This document shows positions 1 to 8,986 of a DNA stretch of 64,000 bases, one piece after another. Position 1 is the stretch's first letter, and every line of letters starts with the position of its first letter. Both the position numbers and the translations under genes were made by a program. Origin of the DNA: Limihaloglobus sulfuriphilus (GTDB lineage: Bacteria; Planctomycetota; Phycisphaerae; Sedimentisphaerales; Sedimentisphaeraceae); contig NZ_CP019646.1 of the NCBI RefSeq assembly GCF_001999965.1, positions 1,922,001 to 1,986,000 on the forward strand. The letters run 5' to 3'. The notes under the pieces were generated by a model that was given only the letters and a program-made list of their open reading frames with translations, was not told where the DNA came from and did not search any database.

Positions 1-486
1 GAATTAGTTTTTTTAGACAGGATTAACATGATTATTTTGAATGTTTTGATCTTGTCTAATAAAGAAAAAAAATTGATTCATCAAGTGCCGGGCCGGAAGC
101 CTGACACTGCACGCCGTATAACCCAACTATCATTCCATAATTTACATTCAAATTATTACAGCGATTACTGGTAAAGCCTGTTATCCGCAAATAAAAGCAA
201 ATAGCTAAGAGTTGAATTCGTGCCGAACCACTTCGGGCTCATACTTTCTACTCACAAGCGGGGCCGCTTGTCCTGCTTATCCAATTCTTAATTACTCATT
301 TTTGATTTTATCACATAAATCGAACATTTCAAGCGTCAAATCACAACCCGCAAAAGTGCGTAATACTCTGATATACAAATACTTATTAGCCTTAGCCGCT
401 TTAAAAAAAACAAATACCATGCGAATTCCTGCAATCCGAGCGTTGAAATTCTGGTATAATTTATGATTTATGTCATAATTAAATAT
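1..486. other. Intergenic region upstream of rnpB, no gene seen
   Basis: I find no convincing protein gene here; the short open frames lack a ribosome site and coherent composition. The stretch holds an imperfect inverted repeat at 13-59, a run of AT-rich sequence, and a TATAAT hexamer at 455-460 about 27 bases before the RNase P RNA. No good -35 box pairs with that hexamer, so a promoter for rnpB is only a guess. Confidence 0.5.
13..59. repeat. Imperfect inverted repeat, possible terminator or dispersed repeat
   Basis: TTAGACAGGAT at 13-23 pairs with ATCTTGTCTAA at 49-59 with one mismatch, around a 25-base AT-rich loop. T-rich sequence lies to the left and A-rich sequence to the right. It could end transcription of a gene left of the window or be part of a dispersed repeat family. 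Only the base pairing is seen. Confidence 0.4.
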
Positions 487-846
487 GAGAGCGGGCCGGG
501 CGGCCGCCGGATGTTTCGGCATCCGGAGGAAAGTCCGGGCAGGACAGGACACGGTGACGGCTAACAGCCGCCCGGGGCGACCCGCGGGAAAGTGCCGCAG
601 AAAATACACAGCCGATGGCCCTTACGGGCACAGGCAATGGTGAAATGGTGCGGTAAGAGCGCACCGCGAATCCGGCAACGGGTTCGGCACGGCAAACCCC
701 ACCGCCTGCAAGACCAAGCATGCCGGTGCCTTCGTCCGGGCAATACCGGCGGGTAGGTCGCTTGCCATAAAAGCAGAGCCGGCCGGCAACGGTCGGTCAA
801 GTTAGATGGCCGCCAGATACAGAACCCGGCTTACAGGCCCGCTCTC
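487..846 (+). ncRNA. rnpB: RNase P RNA (bacterial type A)
   Basis: This is the catalytic RNA of ribonuclease P, which trims the 5' leader from tRNA precursors. The closing P1 helix is seen as GAGAGCGGGCC at 487-497 pairing exactly with GGCCCGCTCTC at 836-846. The universal 5' core GAGGAAAGTCCGGGC follows soon after (from about 525), and the matching 3' core ACAGAACCCGGCTTA lies at about 820-834. The length of about 360 bases fits bacterial type A. A short T run follows directly at 847-852, consistent with termination. The gene lies about 100 bases before dapF in the same orientation. Confidence 0.95.
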
Positions 847-878
847 ATTTTTAAAATAGACAGATGCCCTGATTATGG

Positions 879-905
879 TTGAATATCTTTTTTTAACCGT
901 ATAAT
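879..905 (+). promoter_or_regulatory. Possible sigma-70 promoter of dapF
   Basis: TTGAAT at 879-884 and TATAAT at 900-905 are separated by 15 bases, slightly short of the usual 17. The dapF start is 39 bases downstream and is preceded by GGAGA at about 935-939. Prediction from hexamers only. Confidence 0.35.
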
Positions 906-944
906 AAAAACCGTTTAAAACAGGATTCATTTAACGGAGAAACA

Positions 945-1817
945 ATGAAATTTACAAAAATGCACGGCCTCGGCAATGACTATGTTTATGTCAACTGCTT
1001 CGAGGAAGACGTTATAGACCCTTCATCAATGGCGATAGCTGTCAGCGACCGCAACTTTGGTATCGGCTCAGACGGGCTGATCCTTATCTGCCCGTCAAAA
1101 CTGGCCGACGTGCGTATGCGTATGTTCAACGCCGACGGCAGCGAATCGCAAATGTGCGGCAACGGCATCCGCTGCGTCGCCAAGTACGTTTTTGACAACA
1201 AGATAGCAGAGCCGGGCTCATCGTTTTCAGTTCCAGGCCAGCCGACATTGCCGCATTCACTTACTGTCGAGACCGGCAACGGCATACTCACGCTGGGCAT
1301 AATGCCCGGTGAAGACGGCCTCGCCGAGCAGATATGTGTCAATATGGGACAGCCGATACTCGAAGCCTCCGAAATCCCGACAACCTTTCATTGCAATCCG
1401 TGCGTTGGAGAGGCGATCGAAGCCGGCGGCGAGACTTTCGAGGTTACATGCGTCTCGATGGGAAACCCGCACGCGGTTATTTTCTCCGAAAACCTCGACG
1501 AAATTGATCTCGAGAAAATCGGCCCGGCCCTTGAAAACCACCCCGCATTCCCCGAGCGGATAAACGTGCATTTTGTAAAGGCGGAATCGCCCGAAGAGTT
1601 TTCCATGATTACCTGGGAACGCGGCTCCGGGATTACCCTTGCCTGCGGAACAGGGGCATGTGCCTGCGGAGTGGCGGCAAGCCTCAACGGCAAATGCAAC
1701 CGCGCAGTGCTGGCGCATCTGCCCGGCGGCGACCTGATGCTGAACTGGTGCGAAGACGACAACTGTGTCTATATGACCGGCCCTGCAACCACCGTTTATT
1801 GCGGCGAGCTGTGCTGA
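945..1817 (+). CDS. dapF: Diaminopimelate epimerase
   Basis: This cytoplasmic enzyme interconverts LL- and meso-diaminopimelate, without a cofactor, for lysine and peptidoglycan precursor synthesis. The 290-residue length is close to the family norm. The two catalytic cysteines are visible: C71 in MCGNGIRC and C234 in ACGTGACA. The start MKFTKMHGLGNDY is the typical family N-terminus and follows a GGAGA ribosome site. About 20 extra residues around positions 90-110 look like a lineage insertion. The next gene begins 10 bases after the stop and may be co-transcribed, although it has no obvious functional link. Presence of dapF suggests meso-DAP synthesis in this organism. Confidence 0.96.
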   Translation: MKFTKMHGLGNDYVYVNCFEEDVIDPSSMAIAVSDRNFGIGSDGLILICPSKLADVRMRMFNADGSESQMCGNGIRCVAKYVFDNKIAEPGSSFSVPGQPTLPHSLTVETGNGILTLGIMPGEDGLAEQICVNMGQPILEASEIPTTFHCNPCVGEAIEAGGETFEVTCVSMGNPHAVIFSENLDEIDLEKIGPALENHPAFPERINVHFVKAESPEEFSMITWERGSGITLACGTGACACGVAASLNGKCNRAVLAHLPGGDLMLNWCEDDNCVYMTGPATTVYCGELC

Positions 1818-1827
1818 ATATCTAATT

Positions 1828-2898
1828 TTGCGCAAAACCTTAAAAAATCTGTATTTGTGTCTAATTTTAACCGGTGCGGTTCTAACCGGCGGCTGCCGGC
1901 AGAGCGGCAGTGATGTATCTGCTGCGCCGGGCAAATCAGACTGGGCGATATCAGAAACCTCCCGCCGGAGGCTCATAAGTCAGCCCAGGGTGCTCTCGGT
2001 GGAGAGATGGAACGGTGATTTCGGTATTGTCGTCTCCACAGACCACTACCGCGTTTTTACCACAGAAACTGACCCGCTGTTTCTTGAGCGGCTGCCGGTA
2101 TTCCTCGAAGCCGTACACGGAGCCTACCAGGACATGCTCGGATACCGGCTCAAAAACCCCAAAACCCTGGATATATACCATTTTGCCTCGCGAGAACAAT
2201 GGGAAGACTTCACAGAACAGATCACCGGAAGCTCATGGCCCGTATATAAAAACATAAACCGCGGCGCATATTACCTTAACGGAATATGCGTATCATACAA
2301 TATCGGCAGGACAGAGACACTAAGCGTGCTGGCGCATGAAGGCTGGCACCAGTTCTCCAGGACATATTTCGAATACGCCCTCCCCAGCTGGCTCGATGAG
2401 GGGCTTGCGATGCAGTTTGAGTCCTTCGAGTTTGAAAATGGAAGATACATTTTTAACCCCTCAAGAAATATCAACCGGCTCGCCGCCCTGAAAATCTCAC
2501 TCCAAAACTACTACCGCGGCCGCGGGGGATTTTTTACTATCGGCGAGCTGATAAGCCTCAACCCCGCACAGGTGATAATCCACAAGAATCAGCAGCTCAC
2601 AGGCTCCTACTACGCCTCGGTTTACGCGCTCGTGCGTTTCCTGAGAGAACACGATTTCGGCAGATACCGTAAAGACTTTACAGACATGCTCAATGACGGG
2701 ATGCTTGGGAAATGGCCAATCGATGATAATGCGGCGGAGACACTTTCAAACAAAGACGGCAGCGTCTCGTCACAATGGAACAGTGAATTTGCCGGCAAGC
2801 TCTTTGAGCGGTATTTCGATATCGACGGCGAAAAGTTGTCTGTAGATTATTTCAATTTCTGCAACGGCCTCACCGCGAATATCAGGTTGTCCAGATAA
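1828..2898 (+). CDS. Lipoprotein with gluzincin peptidase-like domain (DUF1570/peptidase MA type)
   Basis: The product is 356 residues with a lipoprotein signal (hydrophobic segment ending LTGGC near residue 23). The body resembles the DUF1570/peptidase-MA metalloprotease-like family common in planctomycetes. H170-E171-x-x-H174 in HEGWHQ supplies two zinc ligands and the general base, and E191 in WLDEGLA fits the third ligand of gluzincins. The start is TTG with a weak ribosome site, only 10 bases after dapF, so translation may be coupled. Peptidase activity and substrate are inferred from motifs only. Likely location is the envelope, facing outward. Confidence 0.7.
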   Translation: MRKTLKNLYLCLILTGAVLTGGCRQSGSDVSAAPGKSDWAISETSRRRLISQPRVLSVERWNGDFGIVVSTDHYRVFTTETDPLFLERLPVFLEAVHGAYQDMLGYRLKNPKTLDIYHFASREQWEDFTEQITGSSWPVYKNINRGAYYLNGICVSYNIGRTETLSVLAHEGWHQFSRTYFEYALPSWLDEGLAMQFESFEFENGRYIFNPSRNINRLAALKISLQNYYRGRGGFFTIGELISLNPAQVIIHKNQQLTGSYYASVYALVRFLREHDFGRYRKDFTDMLNDGMLGKWPIDDNAAETLSNKDGSVSSQWNSEFAGKLFERYFDIDGEKLSVDYFNFCNGLTANIRLSR

Positions 2899-2938
2899 AC
2901 CGTCTCAAACACCGCCGCGGCGGCTATAAGGAGTAATA

Positions 2939-3406
2939 ATGTTTTCAGAACATAAATACAAAATTCTGGCAATACTCATCGTTGCCGGCATAATTCACCT
3001 TGGAATAAGCGTTTATAACGCCCAGCAATCGTACAAAGACCAGCAGCCGGTTATCGAGCAGCTTATCAGCGATACACTTTCAGAGCATCTTGGCCGGATA
3101 CGCGGCTACCAGGCGAAATTTTATCCTGCCGCGATGATACTTCGCTGGCCCGCCTCGTTCGAGGTTCAGGGCTCATTCGCACCGCCGATCCCCGAGGAGA
3201 AACGTGAAATCGCCGCAAAATCCGGAAAGCCCCGCGACCTTCTTCGGGTAAAGCTGACGGTTGAAATCGATTTGCGAAATAATACTCTCGAAATTACCGC
3301 CATGGGCAGGGGTTACGAAATCGGAGACAACTACGCGATTCACTTTGACCCGCAGCCGTATGTGGGCCGGACATACCCGCTCATAAGAGAATATCAGCCC
3401 GAATGA
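2939..3406 (+). CDS. Small protein with N-terminal membrane anchor, function unknown
   Basis: The 155-residue product begins with a charged stretch followed by one hydrophobic segment (about residues 9-26), then a soluble domain of alternating hydrophobic and polar residues, probably beta-rich. The start follows AAGGAG with good spacing. It lies 40 bases after the peptidase-like lipoprotein and probably belongs to the same transcript. I do not recognise a family. A membrane-anchored extracytoplasmic role is likely from the topology, but nothing in the sequence points to a reaction. Confidence 0.7.
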   Translation: MFSEHKYKILAILIVAGIIHLGISVYNAQQSYKDQQPVIEQLISDTLSEHLGRIRGYQAKFYPAAMILRWPASFEVQGSFAPPIPEEKREIAAKSGKPRDLLRVKLTVEIDLRNNTLEITAMGRGYEIGDNYAIHFDPQPYVGRTYPLIREYQPE

Positions 3407-3600
3407 GCGAATTACGAGCCATTTTTTGAGAAAGCCGATTTGACGGATGCGGCCGCAATTGCCAACGTAGAGTTAACATGAAAGCCGGTTGTCCTGTAAA
3501 AAAACCGGACAATTCAGCAGGATTGTGTTAAACAGGGGTAAAATAAATCAAGAACTTTTTCCGTTTACTGTTATCATATTACTCAAAGAAACAACCCGAC

Positions 3601-3622
3601 TGCGGAAACATGCTTTTCCGCA
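3601..3622 (+). promoter_or_regulatory. Strong hairpin in the leader of the methyltransferase-thioredoxin gene
   Basis: TGCGGAAA at 3601-3608 pairs perfectly with TTTCCGCA at 3615-3622 across a 6-base loop. It lies 53 bases before the chosen start at 3676. No T run follows, so it is unlikely to be a terminator. It may be a 5' leader element affecting RNA stability or translation. I see no B12-box, so I do not call a cobalamin riboswitch. Confidence 0.4.
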
Positions 3623-3675
3623 AGGAATTGTTTAACTGCATTCTTATTAAATGTTTATATCAACGGAGAAATATA

Positions 3676-5319
3676 ATGACCGGCAAAGAACGTGTTATTA
3701 AAGCTATTAATTGTGAAAAAGTAGATCGTATTCCCTGGGTGCCTTTTGTTGGCTGCCACGCGGCGTCACTTCTTGGACTTACAGCAACCGATTATTTCAA
3801 ATCGGCCAAGTTGATCGCCCAGGGAGCTCAAAAAGCCGTCGAAGAATACTCACCCGACGGAATCCCCGTAACTTTCGACCTTCAGATAGAGGCCGAAGTG
3901 CTCGGCTGCGGCGTGAAATACGCCGACGACAACCCGCCGGCAGTCGTAAACCACCCTCTGGCTAACGGCACAAAACTTGAAGACCTCAAAATTCCCGGCC
4001 CCAACGAAGGCAGAATCAAGGTCGCCATGGACGCGGCGAAAGCCATACGTAAGGCCAACCCGGATATCGCGCTTTACGCAACCATAACCGGCCCGTTCAC
4101 CCTGGCACTGCATCTTCAGGGCACCGATATCTTTATGAACATGTTCGAGGATCCCGACCATGTTATAAAGCTGATAAACTACTGCACCGGCGTTGCAAAA
4201 GCCATGAGCGATTATTATGTTGATGCCGGCTGCGATATCATCGCCGTGGTTGACCCGATGACCAGCCAGATCGGCCCCGATCAGTTCCGCCAGTTTATCA
4301 GCCCGGCAGCAACTGAGCTTTTCGAGCACATACGCACCAAAGGAGCAAAAGGCTCTTTCTTCGTCTGCGGCCACGCCCAGCAGAACATCGAGGCGATGTG
4401 TGAATGCAAACCTGACAACGTTTCGATTGACGAGAACATCCCTCTGGATTATGTGCGTGATGAATGTGTAAAACGCGGCATCAGTTTCGGCGGAAATCTC
4501 CAGCTGACAACGGTACTTCTGCTCGGCAGTGAAATAGACGCACAGAAAGACGCGATACGATGCATTGACCTGGGCGAAGATACAGGATTCATCCTGGCTC
4601 CGGGCTGCGACCTGCCATTTGCGACTCCGGTTGAAAATTTAAAGGCCGTTACCGCGGTTGTACAGGATGAATACCAAAGAGATGTTATCAGGACAATGGA
4701 AAACACCGCGGGAATGGAAGACATTCTTGACATGTCGCTTTACGGCCAGACCGACAAGGTAATCGTGGACATTGTAACCCTGGATTCCGAGGCATGCGCA
4801 CCATGCCAGTATATGGTGGACGCCGTTCGCAAGGTCGCACCGCAGTTTGACGGCATAGTTGAATGGCGCGAACATAAGATCAAGAACAAAGAAGCCATTC
4901 AATTCATGGCAGCGCTTATGGTCAAGAATATTCCGACAATCTGCATCGACGGAATGATTACATTTGTTTCTCGAATTCCGCCTAAAGATGAGCTGATTAA
5001 GGCCATCCAGAACCGAATTAACGAGAAATTCCGACTGAAGATCAAAAACCGCAAGGCTTCTGTTTACCTTCTAAGCCTTACCGATGAAGCAAACTGTGAA
5101 AAATGCACAAAGGTCAAAGAAAATATTGAACAGGCCAAACAGGAACTTGGGGCTGATATCGACCTTGAGATAGTAAGCGACAAAGACAAGATACACGAAT
5201 TCGGGATCGCTGACAACCAGCTCCCCGCTGTTGTAGTGGCTAAATATCAGCTCAAATCCACACATACAGTGCCCGAAGTAATAGTGCTCAAAGAATGGCT
5301 AAAAGACGCTGTCTCTTAG
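3676..5319 (+). CDS. MtaA/UroD-family methyltransferase fused to two thioredoxin-like domains
   Basis: I chose ATG 3676 (547 residues) because GGAGA lies just upstream; an in-frame ATG at 3610 would add 22 residues but overlaps a strong hairpin. Residues 1 to about 345 are a uroporphyrinogen-decarboxylase superfamily TIM barrel of the methylcobamide:thiol methyltransferase (MtaA/CmuA) type. The usual HxC metal motif appears altered: F229-V-C231-G-H233, with the later C311 in APGC. The C-terminal 200 residues carry two thioredoxin-like modules, C374-A-P-C377 and C474-E-K-C477, spaced 100 residues apart. Such a fusion may couple methyl transfer to thiol redox chemistry. The partner gene is a CobW-type GTPase 95 bases downstream. 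Substrate unknown; cytoplasmic. Confidence 0.8.
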   Translation: MTGKERVIKAINCEKVDRIPWVPFVGCHAASLLGLTATDYFKSAKLIAQGAQKAVEEYSPDGIPVTFDLQIEAEVLGCGVKYADDNPPAVVNHPLANGTKLEDLKIPGPNEGRIKVAMDAAKAIRKANPDIALYATITGPFTLALHLQGTDIFMNMFEDPDHVIKLINYCTGVAKAMSDYYVDAGCDIIAVVDPMTSQIGPDQFRQFISPAATELFEHIRTKGAKGSFFVCGHAQQNIEAMCECKPDNVSIDENIPLDYVRDECVKRGISFGGNLQLTTVLLLGSEIDAQKDAIRCIDLGEDTGFILAPGCDLPFATPVENLKAVTAVVQDEYQRDVIRTMENTAGMEDILDMSLYGQTDKVIVDIVTLDSEACAPCQYMVDAVRKVAPQFDGIVEWREHKIKNKEAIQFMAALMVKNIPTICIDGMITFVSRIPPKDELIKAIQNRINEKFRLKIKNRKASVYLLSLTDEANCEKCTKVKENIEQAKQELGADIDLEIVSDKDKIHEFGIADNQLPAVVVAKYQLKSTHTVPEVIVLKEWLKDAVS

Positions 5320-5362
5320 TAACTTAATTAAAAAAATCGCGGCTGCCGTCTCCACGTATAAT

Positions 5363-5380
5363 GGAGCCGGAGGCGGCTCC
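5363..5380 (+). repeat. Short hairpin between the methyltransferase and GTPase genes
   Basis: GGAGCC at 5363-5368 pairs with GGCTCC at 5375-5380 over a 6-base loop inside a GC-rich patch in the 95-base gap. There is no following T run. It could be a processing site or a weak attenuator between two genes that otherwise look co-transcribed. Confidence 0.25.
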
Positions 5381-5414
5381 GCGGTTCTAAGCTAACATAA
5401 TATTAGAGTTTAAT

Positions 5415-6314
5415 ATGGCTATACCTATCTGGACATTGACAGGATATCTCGGTGCGGGCAAGACAACCACGCTGAACAAAATGCTGGAAACACCGGCAAT
5501 TAAGGACAAAAAGTTAGCTCTCATCATCAACGAATTCGGAAAACTTGGAGTTGACGGAAGCCTCGTCAAACCGGGTGATTATGCGAAATATGAAATCAAC
5601 AAGGGCAGCATCTTCTGCATCTGCACAAAGACGGACTTTATAAAGGCCCTGACCGAAATATCGCAAAGCAGTATAGAAGCCGTCGTGGTAGAAGCCACCG
5701 GAATCGCCGAGACCCGCGATATACAAGGATTTATACAAGAACCGTACCTTAAGGGACAGTTCGAAATAAAGGCGAATATATGCATTGTGGACGCGGTAAA
5801 CTTTACCAAAACCGCACCATTCCTGAAGCCCGTTACCGGCCAGCTTGCCTGGGCGGATCTGGTGGTAATAAACAAGGTTGACCTGATAAACGGAGAGGAG
5901 CTTGAAAGACTCAAAGAGATAATTGCAGGATACAACAAAGAAGCACCTGTTGTTACCGCAAGCTACGGAGAGTTCGAACCGTCCGCTCTCGACAACATAA
6001 AACACATAGTTCGCGGCGGAGATATGGCTACAGAGCCGCCGGCAGATATTATCGCCGTCGCTGTGAAAAACTCCGCCAGGGCAGACAGGCAAAAGTTCAT
6101 GTCTCTGATAGATCAGCTTTCGGAAAACATTCTCAGGCTCAAAGGCAACATAGAATTCACAGACAAAAGCAGCTATGTAGAAATTGTGGGCAAGGACTTA
6201 TTTGAACGCCCCCGCCAGGAGAATCTCTCCCAAGGTTCGGCTTTTACAGTTATAGCCTGGAAACTTGACAAAGAGACTCTCACTGACAGGTTCGGCGAAA
6301 TATTCAAAGACTGA
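5415..6314 (+). CDS. CobW/HypB-type G3E family GTPase
   Basis: The 299-residue product is a P-loop GTPase of the G3E group, whose members insert metals or protect cofactor-dependent enzymes (CobW, HypB, UreG, MeaB). Visible motifs are the Walker A GYLGAGKTT near residues 10-18, VVEATGIAE near 92-100 and the base-recognition NKVDL near 153-157. The metal motif between Walker A and B reads CICT rather than the usual CICC of CobW-like proteins, so it may have lost one metal ligand. The neighbour upstream is a methyltransferase-thioredoxin fusion, which suggests a chaperone or reactivation role for that enzyme (inference). It faces the next gene tail to tail. Confidence 0.82.
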   Translation: MAIPIWTLTGYLGAGKTTTLNKMLETPAIKDKKLALIINEFGKLGVDGSLVKPGDYAKYEINKGSIFCICTKTDFIKALTEISQSSIEAVVVEATGIAETRDIQGFIQEPYLKGQFEIKANICIVDAVNFTKTAPFLKPVTGQLAWADLVVINKVDLINGEELERLKEIIAGYNKEAPVVTASYGEFEPSALDNIKHIVRGGDMATEPPADIIAVAVKNSARADRQKFMSLIDQLSENILRLKGNIEFTDKSSYVEIVGKDLFERPRQENLSQGSAFTVIAWKLDKETLTDRFGEIFKD

Positions 6315-6361
6315 CAAAGCCGATATAATAATAACAGCTTTTATTCAGTTTTTTACCATTG

Positions 6362-8956
6362 TTAATTGTCAAGAATCTCAAGCATCACGCGGCGGAGACG
6401 GTGGTACAATCCGGGCTCTTTTTCGTAATCCAGAGGAGTTCTGACTATTTTGTTTACCAGCTCATCTGCCCTTTCAGAGTCTTTTTCGGCGAGCATATCC
6501 AGCAGTGTATAGTCAATAACGCCTTCTCTGAAAGCAACCATCCGCATCGAGCCCCGCAGCCCCTCGGGGCCTGGGTAATACATCCAGTCGTCTCCCGGCG
6601 GATGTCCGGGGTTGGTTACGCCTCCGGGCAGCGGGCCGATGGAGCTTTTGTACGGGTCAGCCCCGCGGTAGTTATTAGCCGCCCAGAAAAGATACCCGTC
6701 TGCGTTGAGTGAATATACCAGCCAGGGGTAGAGCCGCGAACATGACAGCGGGTCATCAAGATGCCTGTTGGGATAAGGCGGATACGGGCTTGCGCAGTGA
6801 TAGAACCAGACGCCTTTGCCCTGGCTGCGGCGGTCTTTGGCGAGCCGCTGATAAGATTCCTTTGCAAGGGCATAGTTGAAAACCTGTATGTCTATATAAT
6901 CAGAATAATCGGCGTTGCCGCAGGCCTCTTTTGTTTTTATCCCCGGCATGTGCTTTTTGGTCAGCTCATACGCCCGGCGGTAATTGGCCATATCCGTCGG
7001 CTCATCAAGTATCGCCTGAACATAATATTTATCCCAGCCCCTCTCTTTGAGGTGCGAATAAAGGTGGTCATAGAATACACCAACAAAATCATACCAGTCC
7101 TCGAGTGAAGACCCGTCGGTAAAGATATCTATCATCTTTCCTGTAGATTCATCCAGAGCCTTAACATTCTGGGCGGATGCCTTGTGCCCGCCGAATGTGC
7201 AGATGCCCTCGAAATACTCAAAACCGCATCTGCGGAAAGTTTCAAACCAGCGGTCAAACATGGTAAAATCAAAGTCGTACGAGCCGTCCTTTTTTAATAT
7301 TGTCTGTATGTAGTTGACCGTTTCATCTCTATGTGTCATAAGAGAAATTGAAATAGCGTTCTGCCCGAAAGAATGCAGCGTCCTGGCGGAATTTTCTATA
7401 AGCTGCCAGTGCCGCGGGCTCCACATCTCCGGAAGCGGCCCATTAGTCAGATTCTTCGGGTCGGCCTTAAACCAGAACACATTGTTGAGCCTGGGGAAAC
7501 CGTCCAGAATTGTCTTATGCACCCTGAACTCAAAGGGCCGTGAAATGGTTTCACTGCCCGTATCAATCTCTATTTGAGCCTTGTAAATCCCCGGCTCGCA
7601 ATCACTGTCAATATGTATATCAAGCAGAATCGCCTTGTACATAATCTCGTGCATGTTGTTTTCACGCAGATCGAGAGTGTCCGTCTCAATAAGGGCCTCT
7701 GCAAGCTGGAAAGGAGCCTCTCTGGTTATATGCTCCATCCATATCTGCGGCGGTCTTGACGATATTGTCGTGCGAATTCCGCCGTTATTGTTCGCCTCCA
7801 CCGGCACATGCTTTACCTGATAGGTCTTGATTGTACCGGCAAAGACACTGCCATCCTGCGAAACTGGGGCTGAGACCTTGACCGCGGCATCGATCTTCGC
7901 TTTCTCTCGTGACATAGCGGCAAACTGCAAAGGCAGCACCGACCCCTTCGCCGCACTGACCGGCTCGCTCTCAAGCAGCGGCATCGGTGCAATATCCGAA
8001 AAAACATGGCTGAGCGAATCTACCTGATGCAGATTCAGCGTATCTGACCAGTATTTCTGTTCAATATCCCACTGCCTCTGGCTCTCGAGCAGCTCTTTTT
8101 CCGCTTTCTCAATGATGTAGTTTTTAACCGCATCATAACCGAGGTCGTTTTGCCTTACACTTTCTACCTGTGAGCGGGTGAGAGCAGCAGATGAATCCGT
8201 ATCGCTTGCAAATATGCGGATACTATCGAGCATACCCTTAAATGGCTGAGAACCCGAGCCGTCACGCGCACCTATTACCAGCGATTCTGCCGGCTTGTCT
8301 GAAAGTGTGCCGGCGGAAGATAAAACTTTTTTCTCGCCCGTCCACATCTCGTCCGGGTCTGTATTGACCTGACCGGAATCAGCCGGCTGATAGGCTTCCA
8401 GCTCAACAGGATACTGCTGATAACCGTAATAAAAAGCGGCATTTGGGCCGGATTTCAGGCCGTCATAAGTAAACGCGAAAAACACCCACCTGTCATCGGG
8501 CAAGAGATTGGGTATGTTTATCCAGCCGCTCCAAATCTGTTTTCTTCTGCCGTCCTGGCCGGTCATCACCAGACCTATCCGCCCCCAGCGGCCGAAAGTT
8601 ATATAAAAATGACCGGGACAGTTGAGCATAACGGGAACTTCAACGTCTATATCGTCAAAGCTCATCTGACGCCGCATCCAGCCGGTTATGGTAAGCGAGG
8701 TTATACCGGAAAGTTCATCGAGAACCCGGTCATCCTCAATGACAATCGGTTTGAAAGATGCCGGGTCTGTAAAATCAAGGCATGAGCCGCCGGATATGCC
8801 GTGCTCTGCTTTTATTATGGTATCGGGCACATTTTCTGTCCGGGCGTTAATCGTTATCAGCGGCTCAGGAGTATGGGCTAACGTTGAGCCTAAGCACACT
8901 GCCGGCAGGATCAAGCAAGCGATCAGAGCTATTTGGTATTTAAACAGTTTTTGCAT
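6362..8956 (-). CDS. Secreted LamG plus GH123-like (DUF4091) glycosidase, paralog 1
   Basis: The 864-residue product starts with a signal peptide, then a LamG/concanavalin-like domain (about 40-270), a linker, a beta-rich domain, and a C-terminal GH123/DUF4091 catalytic barrel. Characterised GH123 enzymes are exo-beta-N-acetylgalactosaminidases that use an adjacent Asp-Glu pair with substrate assistance; D651-E652 in ILDEPTD match that pair. Start 8956 is preferred over 8968 because GGAG precedes it. The C-terminal part shares long conserved blocks with the paralog at 13639-16902, so the two arose by duplication. It is the last gene of the - strand cluster. Substrate preference is not known. 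Confidence 0.8.
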   Translation of the reverse strand: MQKLFKYQIALIACLILPAVCLGSTLAHTPEPLITINARTENVPDTIIKAEHGISGGSCLDFTDPASFKPIVIEDDRVLDELSGITSLTITGWMRRQMSFDDIDVEVPVMLNCPGHFYITFGRWGRIGLVMTGQDGRRKQIWSGWINIPNLLPDDRWVFFAFTYDGLKSGPNAAFYYGYQQYPVELEAYQPADSGQVNTDPDEMWTGEKKVLSSAGTLSDKPAESLVIGARDGSGSQPFKGMLDSIRIFASDTDSSAALTRSQVESVRQNDLGYDAVKNYIIEKAEKELLESQRQWDIEQKYWSDTLNLHQVDSLSHVFSDIAPMPLLESEPVSAAKGSVLPLQFAAMSREKAKIDAAVKVSAPVSQDGSVFAGTIKTYQVKHVPVEANNNGGIRTTISSRPPQIWMEHITREAPFQLAEALIETDTLDLRENNMHEIMYKAILLDIHIDSDCEPGIYKAQIEIDTGSETISRPFEFRVHKTILDGFPRLNNVFWFKADPKNLTNGPLPEMWSPRHWQLIENSARTLHSFGQNAISISLMTHRDETVNYIQTILKKDGSYDFDFTMFDRWFETFRRCGFEYFEGICTFGGHKASAQNVKALDESTGKMIDIFTDGSSLEDWYDFVGVFYDHLYSHLKERGWDKYYVQAILDEPTDMANYRRAYELTKKHMPGIKTKEACGNADYSDYIDIQVFNYALAKESYQRLAKDRRSQGKGVWFYHCASPYPPYPNRHLDDPLSCSRLYPWLVYSLNADGYLFWAANNYRGADPYKSSIGPLPGGVTNPGHPPGDDWMYYPGPEGLRGSMRMVAFREGVIDYTLLDMLAEKDSERADELVNKIVRTPLDYEKEPGLYHRLRRVMLEILDN

Positions 8957-8986
8957 GGTTATCTCCATAATATAAATAAATTCACG

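Noticed and set aside
1-486. A small protein gene at 212-466
   Set aside because: No ribosome site, no recognisable composition, and the region is AT-rich spacer before rnpB.
3407-3675. A cobalamin riboswitch before the methyltransferase-thioredoxin gene
   Set aside because: Hairpins are present but no conserved B12-box sequence could be found.
3676-5319. Calling the UroD-like proteins HemE (heme synthesis)
   Set aside because: They keep the HxCG-type or related metal motif of methyltransferases, occur in five copies and sit beside glycan genes or a GTPase, unlike a single hemE in a heme operon.
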